A stretch of 64,000 nt of DNA from Episyrphus balteatus (GCF_945859705.1 NC_079135.1:120409551-120473550); one strand, 5' to 3'; shown: positions 12,690-24,470, numbered from the stretch's first letter. Made by a program: numbers and translations. The notes: a model not told the origin generated them from the letters alone.

Positions 12690-13705
12690 TGTGTAATAAA
12701 ACATTCTTATTAATTTTTTTTTGAAAATCATTGAAACCATTTAAAAAAAATAGATTTTTATAAAAAAAAATCAATTTTTTTTCAAAAAAAAAAAAAAAAA
12801 ATGGTATGCCAATAAAAAGGAAATATTTATTGATATCTATATGTATAAAAACAAAGTTTCAAAAATATTCGTTAATCTGTTTACAAAAAATAATTAAAAA
12901 AAAAAAAACAAATGTTTTGTATTGTAAAAATGTATTTTTTTTTTTTCATAAATAATTTTTAGAAAAAACAAATGTATTAAAGTTGGTATGACATTTTGTA
13001 CCAATTAATTAATACCTTATACCAGAATTTCAAAAATTTATTTTTCAAAAAAAAACATTTTTTTTTTCAAATCCAAAAAAATATTTTTTCAAAATTTTAT
13101 TCAAATTTTTATTTAATTAAAATTGAATCAGATAGACATTGTTAAAAACTAATTCCTGAACTTTATTAAAAATATCGCTAGAGCTTTTTTTTTTGAGAAC
13201 GTTATACTCTTTTATTATTGGTATAGAATAGGTACTTACTTTATTTTAAGTCTTAGAGACATTAATTCCAAAAACTCCTCTGTGCAATCTTCAAAAAAAG
13301 CTATATACCGATTGTTAATAAAGAGAAGAATACAAATTTGGTTAAAATACTTTTTAAAAAATTAAAAAAAAAAAACTTATCTTTTGAAATGAATTTATTG
13401 AGCTCCAAAAAAGTAATTCTTTTATATGTATTTTTATTTTAAGAAAACAAACTAAATTGTTAAAGTCGATTTGAAAATAAATTGGTAGTAATTATCAATC
13501 ATCACAAAAAAAAAATATAAATAAAAATCCCTTAAAAGAAATTCCAAAAATTAAATTTTGGATTTTTTTAAAATTGTTTTTAAATCTAAAAATAGATGTT
13601 TTTGAGAAAATCGCATAAACTAGAAAATGATTTATGATAGCGATAAAATTATCCATCCTATTAAGCGAGATATTAAAAACTCAGATTTTCATAAAAACAT
13701 CTGAA
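12690..13705. repeat. AT-rich block, probably degenerate family A sequence
   Basis: Long A and T runs with GGTATGCCA and GGTATGACATTTTGTA phrases also seen inside the clear family A copies. It is too diverged to draw boundaries. No coding potential. Confidence 0.4.
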
Positions 13706-13708
13706 AAT

Positions 13709-15315
13709 AAAATGCACGACTGGGTCGCACGAACTTGCTCTTAGAGTTCAAGTTGCTTAAATTTTTAAAACTTTTTATATAGAAATTTGGGAAATGTACC
13801 TACCTATATAAAAACAAAAAAAAAAAACAAAAAAAAAATTTAAAAAAAAACATAAAATTCGTTTTTTTAAATAATTAAAACAAAATCTGAAATCAAATTG
13901 CCCTCCAAAACAAGTATGCAGTTTTATTTGATATATATATAATTCTCCTGTGCGTTTGTTTGTGACCCTACTCCTTCTAAACGACTTGATAGATTTTTCT
14001 GAAACCTGGTGGGTGGGATAAGGTCCATCCAAGACAGGTTTTGTTTTATAATTGGACCCGGTAGGTGGCGCTATTGTCAAGTTATATGCAAATTCCGTAT
14101 TTGGGGTCGAATGACTGAACAGATTTTTGTGAAATTTTGTGTGTGCGATAAGGTCTATCCGAGACAGGTTTTGTGTTATAATTGGACCCGGTAGGTGGCG
14201 CTGTTGTCAAGTTATGTATACGCAAATTCCGTATTTGGGGTCGAAAGACTGAATAGATTTTTGTGAAATTTTGTGTGTGCGATAAGGTCCATCTGAGACA
14301 GGTATTGTGTTATAATTGGACCCGGTAGGTGGCGCTGTTGTCAAGTTTAATTCAAAATTTTTTGTGAAATTTTGTGTGTGTGATAAGGTTTGCCCCAGAC
14401 AGGTTTTGTGTTATAATTGGACCCTGTAGGTTGCGCTGTAGTCAATTTATTTGTGCTCCACATATCAACCGAACCGAGTGAACCGGAAAAAGTTTAACAC
14501 ATTACAGGGCTAAAATTTGAAAACAAATACTTGGAAAGGCGGAACGAAGTCCGCCGGGTCAGCTAGTTTGATATATAAAGGTGTATTTTTAGAAAAAAAA
14601 AAAATTTCAAAATCGTTAGAGCCGTTTTTTAAAAAACTAATTTCTTGGAAAAAAAAGTTTAAAAAAAAAATTGGTATGCCATTTTGTAGAAATCACTGAT
14701 CAACATCTTAAAGCAAAATTTCAAAAAAAAATCCAATGTCTCGTTTTCGAAAATTTGATTTTTCAAAAAAAAATTTCATATTTTTTTTTAAATCCAAAAA
14801 TTATTTTTTTCAAAATTTTATTTTTGGCTTATATTCAAATTATATAAATGCTTTTTCACAAAAAGTTTCGTTGAAATCGAATAAGAAGTTTCAGAGTAAA
14901 TCGGATTAAAAAAAAAACTGTTCTATGGCATGTACCGTTAATGATTTTCAAAATAAATTTTTTTTATTGGAAGATAAACCTTCTTTTAAAACTTACATTT
15001 AAATTCTTTTAACAAAATCGTTGGAGCCGTTTTTGAGATACTTCAATTTTACTAAAATCGGTATATGACATGTACCGTTATTTTTGGTCCAAAAAAATTA
15101 ATTCCAAAAACCCCTCTGGAGAGTCGCCAAATAACGCTACATACCAAGTTTGACATCAATCGGTCTATCCGTTTAGGCTGTAGCTTCGTTTACAGACAGA
15201 CAGACAGGCAGACGGACTCCCGGGACCCACTTTTTTGGCATTCTCTATCATCTTAATGTCATGGAAAAATGTTATCTCAAATGCATAACTTGATATATAG
15301 TACCTATATCGCTAG
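13709..15315 (+). repeat. Interspersed repeat family A, copy 1 (interrupted)
   Basis: Begins AATGCACGACTGGGTCGCAC and ends near ATAGTACCTATATCGC. Inside are TGGTATGCCATTTTGTAG, two GTACCGTTA phrases and a CAGA-rich stretch at 15195-15215. The same order of blocks occurs at 38421-39655 and inverted at 20290-21900. No protein was recognised. The copy is interrupted by a separate element at about 13941-14566. Class unknown. Confidence 0.7.
13941..14566 (+). mobile_element. Helitron/Helentron-like insert with tandem units
   Basis: Interrupts family A copy 1; the intact copy near 38576-38610 shows the uninterrupted sequence. Four units headed by GATAAGGTCC/T start at 14017, 14147, 14281 and 14382 (spacing about 130, 134, 101). 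The 3' end is a 6-bp hairpin GGCGGA-loop-TCCGCC followed by GGGTCAGCTAG and then T, the layout of Helitron-type 3' ends. A short TTGATATATA-like repeat on both sides blurs the 5' boundary and could instead be a target duplication. Confidence 0.5.
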
Positions 15316-16914
15316 TAAAAATTTGAAAAAATTCCATTGCATATTTGTGCTTGCACATGCACAAACCGTGACGGATGGAATGACGGAATTCTTTTTGCAT
15401 TTTTCTTATCGCAGTGTTGTTTTTGCTTAAAACCACTATTTTGTATACCTACTAAATATATCAATCACAAAATCCGATCGTAGTGTCCATTTGTATAATT
15501 CATTCATTACGAACGGATTCTGTGATTGTTTTTTCGGGAATCGTAGCAAATTTCCGATACGAATGGAATTCGTGATAAGTCCGAATATAAGTGAAGTAAT
15601 TTTAGAAAAAGTTAATAAGCCATATTCCTGTGCACCGTTTCTAAAGGTGGAAAAGTACTTTCCTACGTTTTTTATCAAATTAAACTAGCTGCTTTTAAGA
15701 AAATAAGCTTTTCAAAATTAGTAGCGTATTGTTTTGTCCTCCACAATCCACGAATCCTTTGGGAGAGTGTTTAAACCATGCAAGTACTTAAAAGAAATCG
15801 ATCATTCGAATAGTGAAAACCCTCTTCCTAAGGATTTTTCATTATCGTAAAGTCACGTTAAATTCTTTTTCAGACTCTATTGTATTAGGTACAAGCACAA
15901 CTTGAGGTAAATGTATAAAAAGTATGAATACAAATGTTAAGACAACCCAGTACCAGTATGCGTTTGTATGTACCTACTTAGCTACTTACCTATAACCTAT
16001 CACTCCGATAAGAATAAGCTAAACAATTAATCAATTTATTTAAGCCACTTTATTTTTGTAAATGATGACTGCACACATAATTATGCAAAGCTATTTATTA
16101 TTATATTGCTAAGGATGCTGTTTATAGATTTCTAAATAGATAATTCGATAAGTAAACAAAATATATGTTAAGCATTTTTGAAAACACAATCGAGTCTTTG
16201 GAAGATTTTCGTTTTTTTTAAATTGGTGATTGCTTGTAGAGAACTCCTGTGATTTCCCCGTCTTTTTGAATAATGCATCTCCTAAAGCAATACAAATCAA
16301 ATGATTATAAACATATTGAAATAAATTGTTGGTACTATGAACAATGAATTTTACCTATTTCCACTGTACATGCATATAGTAGGTGGATTTAAGTTCGGTT
16401 CCAATTTGCAAGCCTGCTCAGATATTGCTATACCAATTCCAGCCATTTCTGAGCTAATTGCTCCTTTTGCTATTGATAACAAAGTACAATTATTATTATT
16501 TATTGCTAGAGATTATTTATTACATATTTATTGAACTTACTGCAAAGACAAAGGCCTTGTTTGTTGGCGAACAGACATGCTGTGGTTTCAGGTGCTGAAA
16601 CACTTTAAAATATAACAAGTGAGTGTGGAAGTTATTTTATAATTTTAAATTAATTTAACTCACATATCAGTTAAGACTTTTTCTAAAGATTGTTCCATTT
16701 TTTTTAATTTTTTATTGGGAATTTAAAGAAAATTTGTGTCTCAGACTTGTCTGGCTCTGCCCAAAGATGAAAAATGCACAAAAAAAAACATAAACAAAAG
16801 TGACGTATGACATTTTTGACAGGTGTTATCAGCTGACAGAATAGGGTGACCAAATTATATATATTTTACTTTTTTACAGGTTAGCTGGATTTACACAGCG
16901 AATTTTTAATTTTC
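15316..16914. other. Intergenic spacer
   Basis: No gene recognised. A small inverted repeat (AATCACAAAATCCG and its complement) sits at 15463-15528. The rest is unstructured. Confidence 0.45.
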
Positions 16915-17130
16915 GGTCCTATTCTGCTATTTGATTCATGTGATAGCCTAAAATAAGAAGCGTTTAAATGGGGTTTAAAATTAAAGTTAGGCTTTTTTAT
17001 TTGATTTTCTAAAACAGACGGACGCAATATGCTTTGCTTTCGAAAGTAAGAGGTTTTTCAAAGCCATTTTGACGTTGTAAAGGAAGAAAATCTTTCGATT
17101 CACGTGAATCGAGTACCAGAATAGGGCTTA
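16915..17130. mobile_element. MITE-like inverted repeat, CCTATTCTG family
   Basis: Left end GTCCTATTCTGCTATTTGAT and right end (complement) GCCCTATTCTGGTACTCGAT form imperfect terminal repeats of roughly 30 bp. A single related end occurs near 45969. Confidence 0.5.
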
Positions 17131-17160
17131 GCAGAATTTGTGAAAGCGATTTGAAGACAA

Positions 17161-17544
17161 TAGCTGCGTTCCTTTGGAAATATTTATCTACTTTTTAGTA
17201 CTTAAAACTACTTTGATCTACTTTGCTATACTGAAAAAGTAGTTCAAAGCCATGGTATAAAAAGACAAGGTATGATCATTAGAGCCGCCATCTTACAAAA
17301 TGGGGTAATAAGGTTTTGACGTGTGGCATTTGGCAAAGTCAAAAGCAACAACAATTTCCAAGACAAATTTGTTTACAACAACAATTTCAATGGGCTGGGC
17401 TGTCAAAACCTTAAGTAGCCATAAGTTTTGACAGTTCTCGATACTGAGTTTTTTCTAATGATCATACCTTCTCTTTTTATACCATGGTTCAAAGCAGCTT
17501 TAAGTACTAAAAAGTAGATAAATATATCCAAAGGAACGCAGCTA
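17161..17544. mobile_element. Palindromic MITE with TA ends
   Basis: Arms of about 120 bp: left begins TAGCTGCGTTCCTTTGGA, right ends with its complement. Both arms contain TTTAGTACTTAAA-like sequence and GGTATAAAAAGA. The outermost TA on each side fits a TA target duplication, so a Tc1/mariner-type non-autonomous element is likely. The centre is about 150 bp and non-coding. Confidence 0.7.
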
Positions 17545-17728
17545 ATGGGGCGTATTCATAGACACTGTTCAAGCAACTTTTAAGAAAAACTCGAGTTTAT
17601 CTAATTTGAATTACACTGGGTAAATACCATTTTAAGTTCAACATCAACTATAATTATGGCCCAATATGGCCCCTATTCTATAACGTTTTAAATGACAATA
17701 AAAGCAATCATATCTCATTAATATAGTA

Positions 17729-18125
17729 ATAGATGTGTTTTTTATCACAACCTATCTTAACTGGACAAAAAAACGCAGTCGGAGCTAAGCAATTTACATT
17801 TTAAATGCAACAACACAAAAGCCCCTTGGGCTTAGTTGTTTAGCCCGGGGATTTCTCTGGGCTTAACTTTCTGAACAGTTTTAAATCTGTGCTAACAAAC
17901 TATTTTTTTCATAAATTGTTTAGAATTTGTTTACAAACGTGAAAACTGACGTTTGGATTGACAAAATGTATTTTACTAGTTTTGCTAGCATACATACAAC
18001 TCTAAATTTTTGTTGTGTCTTGTGTTTTTGGAACATTCAATATAAAGTGCTGCCAAGATTTCAGGTTAAGCCCCGAGGCGTTTTGTTTGTCCAGTTAAGC
18101 CCGGTGGTAATAAAAAACACACCTA
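17729..18125. mobile_element. MITE with about 60-bp inverted ends
   Basis: Left AGATGTGTTTTTTATCAC and right (complement) AGGTGTGTTTTTTATTAC, each followed by an AACTGGACAAA block, then AAAACGC. The interior repeats GGGCTTA-type words. Boundaries are good to a few bases. Confidence 0.6.
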
Positions 18126-18286
18126 ATAACAACTTTCTTCAAAATCGATTTTTTGAAAATAATATTCATAAGTACTGAATGTAAACAAAATTCTTCTGAA
18201 TTAATGGAATTAGGTTGGTTATAAAGATGTTCAGCAATTTTATATTTTATTATACTGTTGCTGTCTTTTTGTGAGAATTGTGCAAA

Positions 18287-18561
18287 GTACGTTCGTTAAC
18301 GTATTGACGATTTATGTCTCTATCATTTTCTTCTGATGAAGTAGAGAGAGCAATAGTCAAAACGTTAACGAATGAATGCCGTAGTTCAACCCCTGATTGC
18401 GCTGTGAACTTTCGACTCTGTTGTTGATGGGTGGTGAAATTAAGGCTTCGAATCACGGCACACGATTACGATCATAAGTTAACGTTTTGACTATTGTTGT
18501 TTCTATTTTATCAGTAGAAAAAGATAAGGACATATAGCGACCATACGTTAACGAACGTATG
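18287..18561. mobile_element. MITE-like inverted repeat, CGTTCGTTAACG ends
   Basis: Arms of about 90 bp. Left starts ACGTTCGTTAACGTAT; the right arm complement reads ATACGTTCGTTAACGTATGG. Both include CAATAGTCAAAACGTTAAC at the inner edge. No coding content. Confidence 0.65.
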
Positions 18562-19344
18562 TAGTAATTCGGCCCAAATTTACTATCTCTCCTGAACTAT
18601 AAGGCTGTAAAATAAAAAACTTACGGTGTATTATCGTTTTAAATTTCTATGTGTTTTATATATTTTTAAATTCAGTACGTCATAACGTCAATATATGATT
18701 TAAATAAATACGAAATAGCACGTATACGCCACAGTGCACATAGACAACGTGCAAATAACGTGAATTACAACTTTTAAATAATACTAGCACTCAATAATTG
18801 AACAAAATATTCATCTTTGTCGTCACTGCTGACAAATAACTAGAAAAACAAAATCGTTTTAAATAAGAATCCAGCTTCGTAAATTTTCTTATCAAGATTT
18901 CCCTTCCCAAAAACAACATCTGTTATATGATCCAATTAGGAAATTAGATAAAAACTTGTTTAACACTTCCGCAAGATAAAAAAATGCGTTTTTTTCCTCT
19001 GTGAAGCATAAATGTTTATTTTTTTTTATCAATCATATCATTCTAGATGTACATAACATTTTTTCTAACTTTGATTTAATGGCGCTGAGAGGAGAAAAAA
19101 AAGTAACGTGTTTAAAATATTGGCGCAGAGTTTCTGTTATCTTAAAGATATACACACTTCCTCACCTTACTATAATAAACATTTTTTTATGATAATGTAC
19201 CTAAGTGTATTAAAAATAAGAGAATATGTATATTTATATTTGTTTTTTTTTTTTTTTTTTTGTTGTATAGTGTGGGGAATACGAATATAACAGAAAATAA
19301 AGACAAAAAAAAATTATAAGAAACTGAAACTAAAATTATTTTTT
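18562..19344. other. Spacer and probable deltaCOP 3' UTR (minus strand)
   Basis: No gene or repeat was seen. On the minus strand an AATAAA corresponds to 19015-19020, about 325 bases after the deltaCOP stop, and may end that transcript. A run of T at 19243-19261 is simple sequence. Confidence 0.4.
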
Positions 19345-22300
19345 TTAGACAATTTCATATTTATCCACAAACAAGACTGATTCGGTTGAGTACTTGACTG
19401 GCGTTTCATCATCTACAGAAACCACATCCTTGGCATGTAAATCAGCAAATGGAGTTTTCGAAACAAATGTAACCTAAAAATTTATAATAATTAGAAATAT
19501 GGGCTATTAGAGTTTTAAGAGAGTTTATTACTTGTAATGGGAAAAAGTCCCCTGGAATGGATGACGCACAACTAAATTCCATTGATCCTGCCTTGTTTGA
19601 ACCATCAATGATCGGAATAAGCCATTGAAGAATATGTTTTCTAGAATCGTAATTATATGTTCCATCATATTCACCAACTGATGGTTGAATATTCAATCTA
19701 AAAAACGAAGTTTTTTTTGTTAATTTATTTGAAATAAGGACACGATCTTAAACTTACGGCAGGGGAATAGCAATGCAAACATCTTGCAATTCAAGGCGCT
19801 GTGCCTCAAGTTCATATTCAATGTTGACATCACAACCACCATCACCATTCTCTGATGGCCAACAGTTAACTAAAACAAAAAACCAAATTATTAATTGCTG
19901 AAAGACATTTTGTATGTTGGAAAATTACTTGTAAGGGGAATAGCTGAATCATCTTGAGTGGTATAACGCCATTTAAGCACACCAACATCTGTGTTCAATG
20001 GGAATGGCCTGGCTGGGTTCTTAAGTCCAATTTGTGAGCGTGTTTTGAAGAGTTCCTTGTCGACATTTGGATGCGTTTGCAATTGAATACCATGCTTGTC
20101 CTTATTTTCCAGATTGACCTTGATCCGTCCGAACGATTCATCTGAGATTCTCAGTGTTAGCAAACCAGAGAGTTCGAATGTTTGCAGTCCTCCATCGCGA
20201 CCAAGACGAACAACCAATTTATCTTCCATTTTGAGATGAACGCTGGAAGGAAAAAAATTTTTTAATAAATTTGCATTCGTAAAAAAAAAGTTCAGATAAC
20301 ATTAAGACATGACATTACGATGATAGAGAATGCCAAAAAAGTGAGTCCCGGAAGTCCGTCTGTCTGTCTGTATACGAAGCTATAGCCTAAACGGACGGAC
20401 CGATTAATGTCAAACTTGGTATCTTGCGTTATTTGGCGACTCTCCGGAGAGGTTTTTGGAATTAATTTTGTTGGTCCAAAAATAACGGTACTTGCCATAT
20501 ACCGATTTTAGTAAAGTTGAAATTTCTCGAAAATGGCTCCAACGATTTTGTAAAAAAAAAATCAAATAAAGGTTCGAAGACAAAGTCTATCTTGAATTGA
20601 ATACATTTTTTTTTGAAAATCATTACACTGGTCAACAAAATTAAACTTTTTTTTTGCCACAAGAACCGAAGTATACTTTTCTGAAGGTTTTTTGTGAAAA
20701 ATTTTATTGGCTTCCGTTTTAAAATATAACCGTTATAAAATGACAAAAAAAACTTAATTTTGGCCGTTTTCGAAGCTAAATTTTTATGTGAGGTAATTTA
20801 TTACAAACAAATTTGCAACGGTTCCTTTGGGAACTTATTATTTTCTTACAAAAACTGTTTAAATCTTTCCGATATCTCTTTTATTGCTAGAGATATCTTA
20901 AGTTTAAGTTAATAAGCCAAAAACAAACTTAACTTTATTAAAAGTTTAAGTCACTGGTCAACAAGATTTTTGCCACAAGAACCAAAGTATATTTTTTTTT
21001 AAGGTTTGAGGGTTCTTGAACTCGAATTCGAAATCAAAAATATTCTATTAGCCTTCGTTTTTTAAATATTATTAAAAACGGTAATATAACGGTAATGTTT
21101 CAAGAACGGATGCTAATCGAATTTTTCTGATTCAAGTTCAGCACCCCAAAACCCTTCAGAAAAGAATATTTGGGTTATTGTGGCAAAAAAAGTTAAATTT
21201 GGTTGACCAGTGCTATTTTTGAGCCAAATACTTATACATAATAATCTTGAGATATCTAGGGTAATAAAAGAGAAATCGGAAGGACTTAAAGAGTTTTTGA
21301 AGAGGGCTCGGTCACAAATTTCTTTGTAATGAATTACCTCGCATAAAAATATAACCTCCAAAACCTACAAAATGACGTTTTTCGCCATTTTATAACGGTA
21401 ATATCTCAAGAACGGCGGCTAACAAAACTTTTCTGATTTTGGCATTTAGTACGTATATATTTTGGTTCTTGTGGCAAAAGCCTAGTTGACCAGTGTTATT
21501 AACGGTACCCGCCATGTTTTGTTTTTAATTCGATTTTCTCCGAAACTACTAATTTCGATTTCAACGAAATTTTTTGTAAAAAATCATTTATACAATTATA
21601 ATATTATGCCAAAAAAAATTTTGAAAAAAATTAATATTTGGATTTTTGAAATTTATTTTTTTTTTTTTGAAAAATCCAATTTTCGAAAACCGGACTTTGA
21701 TTTTCTTTTGAAATTAATTTCTTAAGAATGGCATCCAAATTTTAGTTTTTTTTTTTTAAAGACTAACGCTTTTGAATTTTATTTTTTAAATGCTTCTTAA
21801 CAAAAGAAATGAAATTGCATACATGTTTTAGAGCTCAATTTGATTTCTTTTGAAGAACGAATTTTAAGTTTTTTTTTTTTTTCAAATCAATTTTCTAATT
21901 TTTTATACAAATACCCTTAAAAAATGTTAGCATTTTATTATTTACCTTTCGGTGAGAACATCGGAAATAAGTTTTGGCCTGACGGTTGTAGTTGAAGCAG
22001 CTCCACCTAAACTTGGAGTTAAATTGGCAATCTTTTCACCTTCGCTCTTTAGTTGATCAACAAAACTATCAACATCCTTGGTTTTGCCACCTAATTTGAG
22101 CGCATTACGAGCCATTGGTTTCCTAAAACAAAAAATGTTTTATCTAAAAAAATAAGGAAGAAGATTGGCAGAAACTTACTGTGCTTTAGGAGCAGATTTG
22201 ATTTCACTAGAATCAATACTTGGTGTTGAAATGGATGAACTACTAATCCCACCCGATGATGGTCCAAATCCTTCCAAACTAGAACTAATGTGATGACTCA

Positions 22301-23075
22301 TGCTGGCAGAGCTACCTCCACGTTTGGCTGATTCCATCCGTTGTCTTTGCAGTTCCTTGGCCTTTTCTCTCATCTTTTGACGAGCTTCACGTTCTTGAGT
22401 CTCTCTAACTGCTTGATAGACTTTCTCTTCGTGAGAATCCATCTCAACGAATGTCTTAATCTGTGCCAAATTGACACTTTCGCGATAACCAAGAGCAACA
22501 ATTTCATCGAATGCAAAAATTAAATTGAATGCATTATCGAGGATGTCTTTCTCCTCCAGGGAGTGACAATATTCTGGAATCTATCAAAAAACGACTTAGA
22601 AAAGTATTCATTTTTTTGGAGGAATGAGAAAACTTACAACTTTCGAAAACAAACGAAGTGTTTCTAAATCTTCCAAAATGTTACTAGCTTTTGTGGTAAT
22701 TAGAAGCATATAGAGCTTCTCCATGGGTTGATAGACATAACGAACTGAGTCTGTTTCAACGAATGTATGTTGCTTGCCGGAGGTCATTAGTTTGGGGAAT
22801 GCAGCAAGTAGACCTTCAATACGGGCTTTGGTCATTTCGACAAACTGTCGTGATATAATGACTAGAATTTATTTAAACAAATTGAGTTTTAACATTTTCA
22901 GGTTATTGCAATCTTTTAGAAAACAAGAAAGACAAAAAAAAAAGTAGATAGGTATTTACCTTTGCCATTCTTGGTGCATACCGCTGAGGCGATGAGAACC
23001 TACAAAAAAAAAAATTTGGACACATATTTTTGTTAGTTTTGAAAGGTTTTTTTGATGAATTTTTATATTTACCAT
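19345..23075 (-). CDS. deltaCOP: deltaCOP, coatomer (COPI) delta subunit / archain
   Basis: Nine coding exons on the minus strand: 23073-23075 (ATG only), 22960-22999, 22638-22861, 22180-22580, 21946-22122, 19929-20242, 19758-19869, 19532-19697, 19345-19473. Phases agree throughout and give 521 aa, close to human archain (about 511). N-terminal longin domain: VLIASAVCTKNGK, SRQFVEMTKARIEGLLAAFP, VRYVYQPMEKLYMLLITTK. Then a charged helix with EMDSHEEKVYQAVRETQERE, a Ser/Gly-rich linker, LKLGGKTKDVDSFVDQLKSE, and a mu-homology domain from about residue 270 (GRDGGLQTFELSG, GIQLQTHPNVDKELF, NTDVGVLKWR) ending VDKYEIV. Delta-COP pairs with beta-COP in the cytosolic coat that returns cargo from Golgi to ER. 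Intron 5 (20243-21945) has swollen with repeats; the other introns are small. It is divergent from mus101. Confidence 0.95.
20290..21900 (-). repeat. Interspersed repeat family A, inverted copy inside deltaCOP intron 5
   Basis: Read on the minus strand it has the family A blocks: GGTTTCGGAGA-like sequence, a GTACCGTTAATAA phrase, GTACCGTTATTTTTGG, and the CAGACAGACGGACTTCCGGG stretch. It is interrupted by the element at 20626-21495. Confidence 0.65.
20626..21495. mobile_element. PIF/Harbinger-like non-autonomous element (TTA duplication)
   Basis: Ends CACTGGTCAAC and its complement GTTGACCAGTG. Flanks are TTA at 20623-20625 and 21496-21498, and the family A consensus shows a single TTA at the empty site, so the duplication is exactly 3 bp. 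TWA target duplications are typical of PIF/Harbinger. A second pair of the same ends lies inside at about 20951-21215, so one copy may have inserted in another. Both ends carry TTGCCACAAGAACC. No transposase was seen. Confidence 0.65.
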
Positions 23076-23273
23076 ATTGTTTGATTATTTGAGAATTGTT
23101 TTTAATAGTTTTTTGTTAAATATTTTACAGAATTTGGGTAGTTTTTCTGAATTTACTGCGGTCCTAAAAAAATAATTTAATGTCGCTGACGTGTTCGATA
23201 ATTTTTTTTTGTAGGGAAGATGTCAAAAAATATTTTTGTGTGCTGTTGACAGTTTTGTGGTGGAGAGGCTATT

Positions 23274-23281
23274 TATCGATA
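23274..23281. promoter_or_regulatory. DRE-like motif TATCGATA near deltaCOP start
   Basis: An exact TATCGATA, the DREF/BEAF-32 target of Drosophila housekeeping promoters, 199 bases upstream of the deltaCOP ATG. A partial TCGATATC follows at 23291. Housekeeping genes such as coatomer subunits commonly use this motif. It lies outside the MITEs. Confidence 0.5.
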
Positions 23282-23390
23282 TTTATTTTTTCGATATCAA
23301 AAAGCTATGTTTGTTTTTTTGATTTTTTGTGAGTTCTATTTGATTGTGAAAAAGAGGGTGTTCAATTAAAAGAATCTATCTATACCTGAA

Positions 23391-24039
23391 GCCTGGTACG
23401 CTCTCCACGCTAAATTTTAGCCAAGATAAAGTTCCCATAAGCCTGGTACGCTGCTCGCGCTAAATTTTAGCCGAGATAAAATTCCCATACAAGTTATCGA
23501 TAACTTGTATGGGATCCATTTTGTCTCGGCTAAAAATTTTCGATAATTTGTATGGAACTAAAATTTAGCGCGAGCTGCGTACCAGGCTATACAAGTTGGG
23601 CCTTAAGCCTGGTACGCTGCTCTCGCTAAATTTTAGCTGAGATAAAATTCCCATACAAGTTATCGATAACTTGTATGGGATCCATTTTATCTCGGCTAAA
23701 AATTTTCGATGTATGGGAGCTAAAATTTAGCGCGAGCAGCGTACCAGGCTTAACCTGACTATTAAATTGGTTATTGGTATAGCCTGGTACGCTGCTCGCG
23801 CTAAATTTTAGCTCCCATACAAATTATCGAAAATTTTATCTCGGCTAAAATTTAGCGCGAGCAGCGTACCAGGCTTATGGAGAAATATTTAACGCTCAGT
23901 TAAATATTTAACTGAGCTTTAAATTTGATTATTGGTAAGGCCCGTTGTCGATAATTTGTATGGGATCCATTTTAGCTCAGATAAAATTTTTCAATAATTT
24001 GTATGGGAGCTAAAATTTACCGCGGGCAGCGTACCAGGC
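23391..24039. mobile_element. Cluster of five CTGG-family palindromic MITEs
   Basis: Copies: 23391-23438 (left end only), 23441-23587, 23607-23749, 23782-23874 (short), 23946-24039 (left-truncated). Full copies are about 145 bp, begin GCCTGGTACGCTGCTCGCGC, end with the complement, and centre on a perfect palindrome around GTTATCGATAAC. The copy at 23607-23749 has TTAA on both sides (23603-23606, 23750-23753), suggesting a TTAA target duplication as in piggyBac-type elements. Confidence 0.8.
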
Positions 24040-24302
24040 TTCAATGACAACAAGAACAAAGAAAAAAACCGACACAACAGCCAAACCCTCTCGCACAGGA
24101 CAGACAAAGATAAATTTGGAAGCACCAAGAAAATTGTCAAGACCTCCGGTCTCGGTTACTTTGGCAAATTCATTCCTATTCTTTCATCACGCAATCTAAC
24201 CCACCGCTAGTTCCTCTCCCAATTGTGAATGCAGCTCCTACAACGAAAATTCAATTCAGATACGTCTATCTACTCGGGAAGAAGAGCATGAGTAGTACCG
24301 GA

Positions 24303-24375
24303 CGAAATCGTAAACGAAAAATTTCTTTCTGCAGTACGCTGCTCGAGCAGCGAAATTGAAAGGTCTCCACCAATT
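24303..24375 (+). repeat. 75-bp dispersed repeat
   Basis: AAATCGTAAACGAAAAATTT, then TTTCTGC, and a later AAATTGAAARGTCTCCACC recur in the same order at 33216-33283. The element type is unknown. Confidence 0.5.
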
Positions 24376-24470
24376 GTTCTTACAAATAATTGCTGGTGAC
24401 ATATTTGTGTCACATTTGATTTTTTGGTTTTGTAAATCTGATATTTTATTTGAATTTTTAAAAGAATATA

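Noticed and set aside
17927..18178. 83-codon frame near 18 kb
   Set aside because: Spans the right arm of a MITE; no codon bias.
24050..24290. More balanced composition and a short open stretch (LGYFGKFIPILSSRN) between deltaCOP and mus101
   Set aside because: No start codon, no homologue recognised; more likely promoter or 5' UTR sequence.
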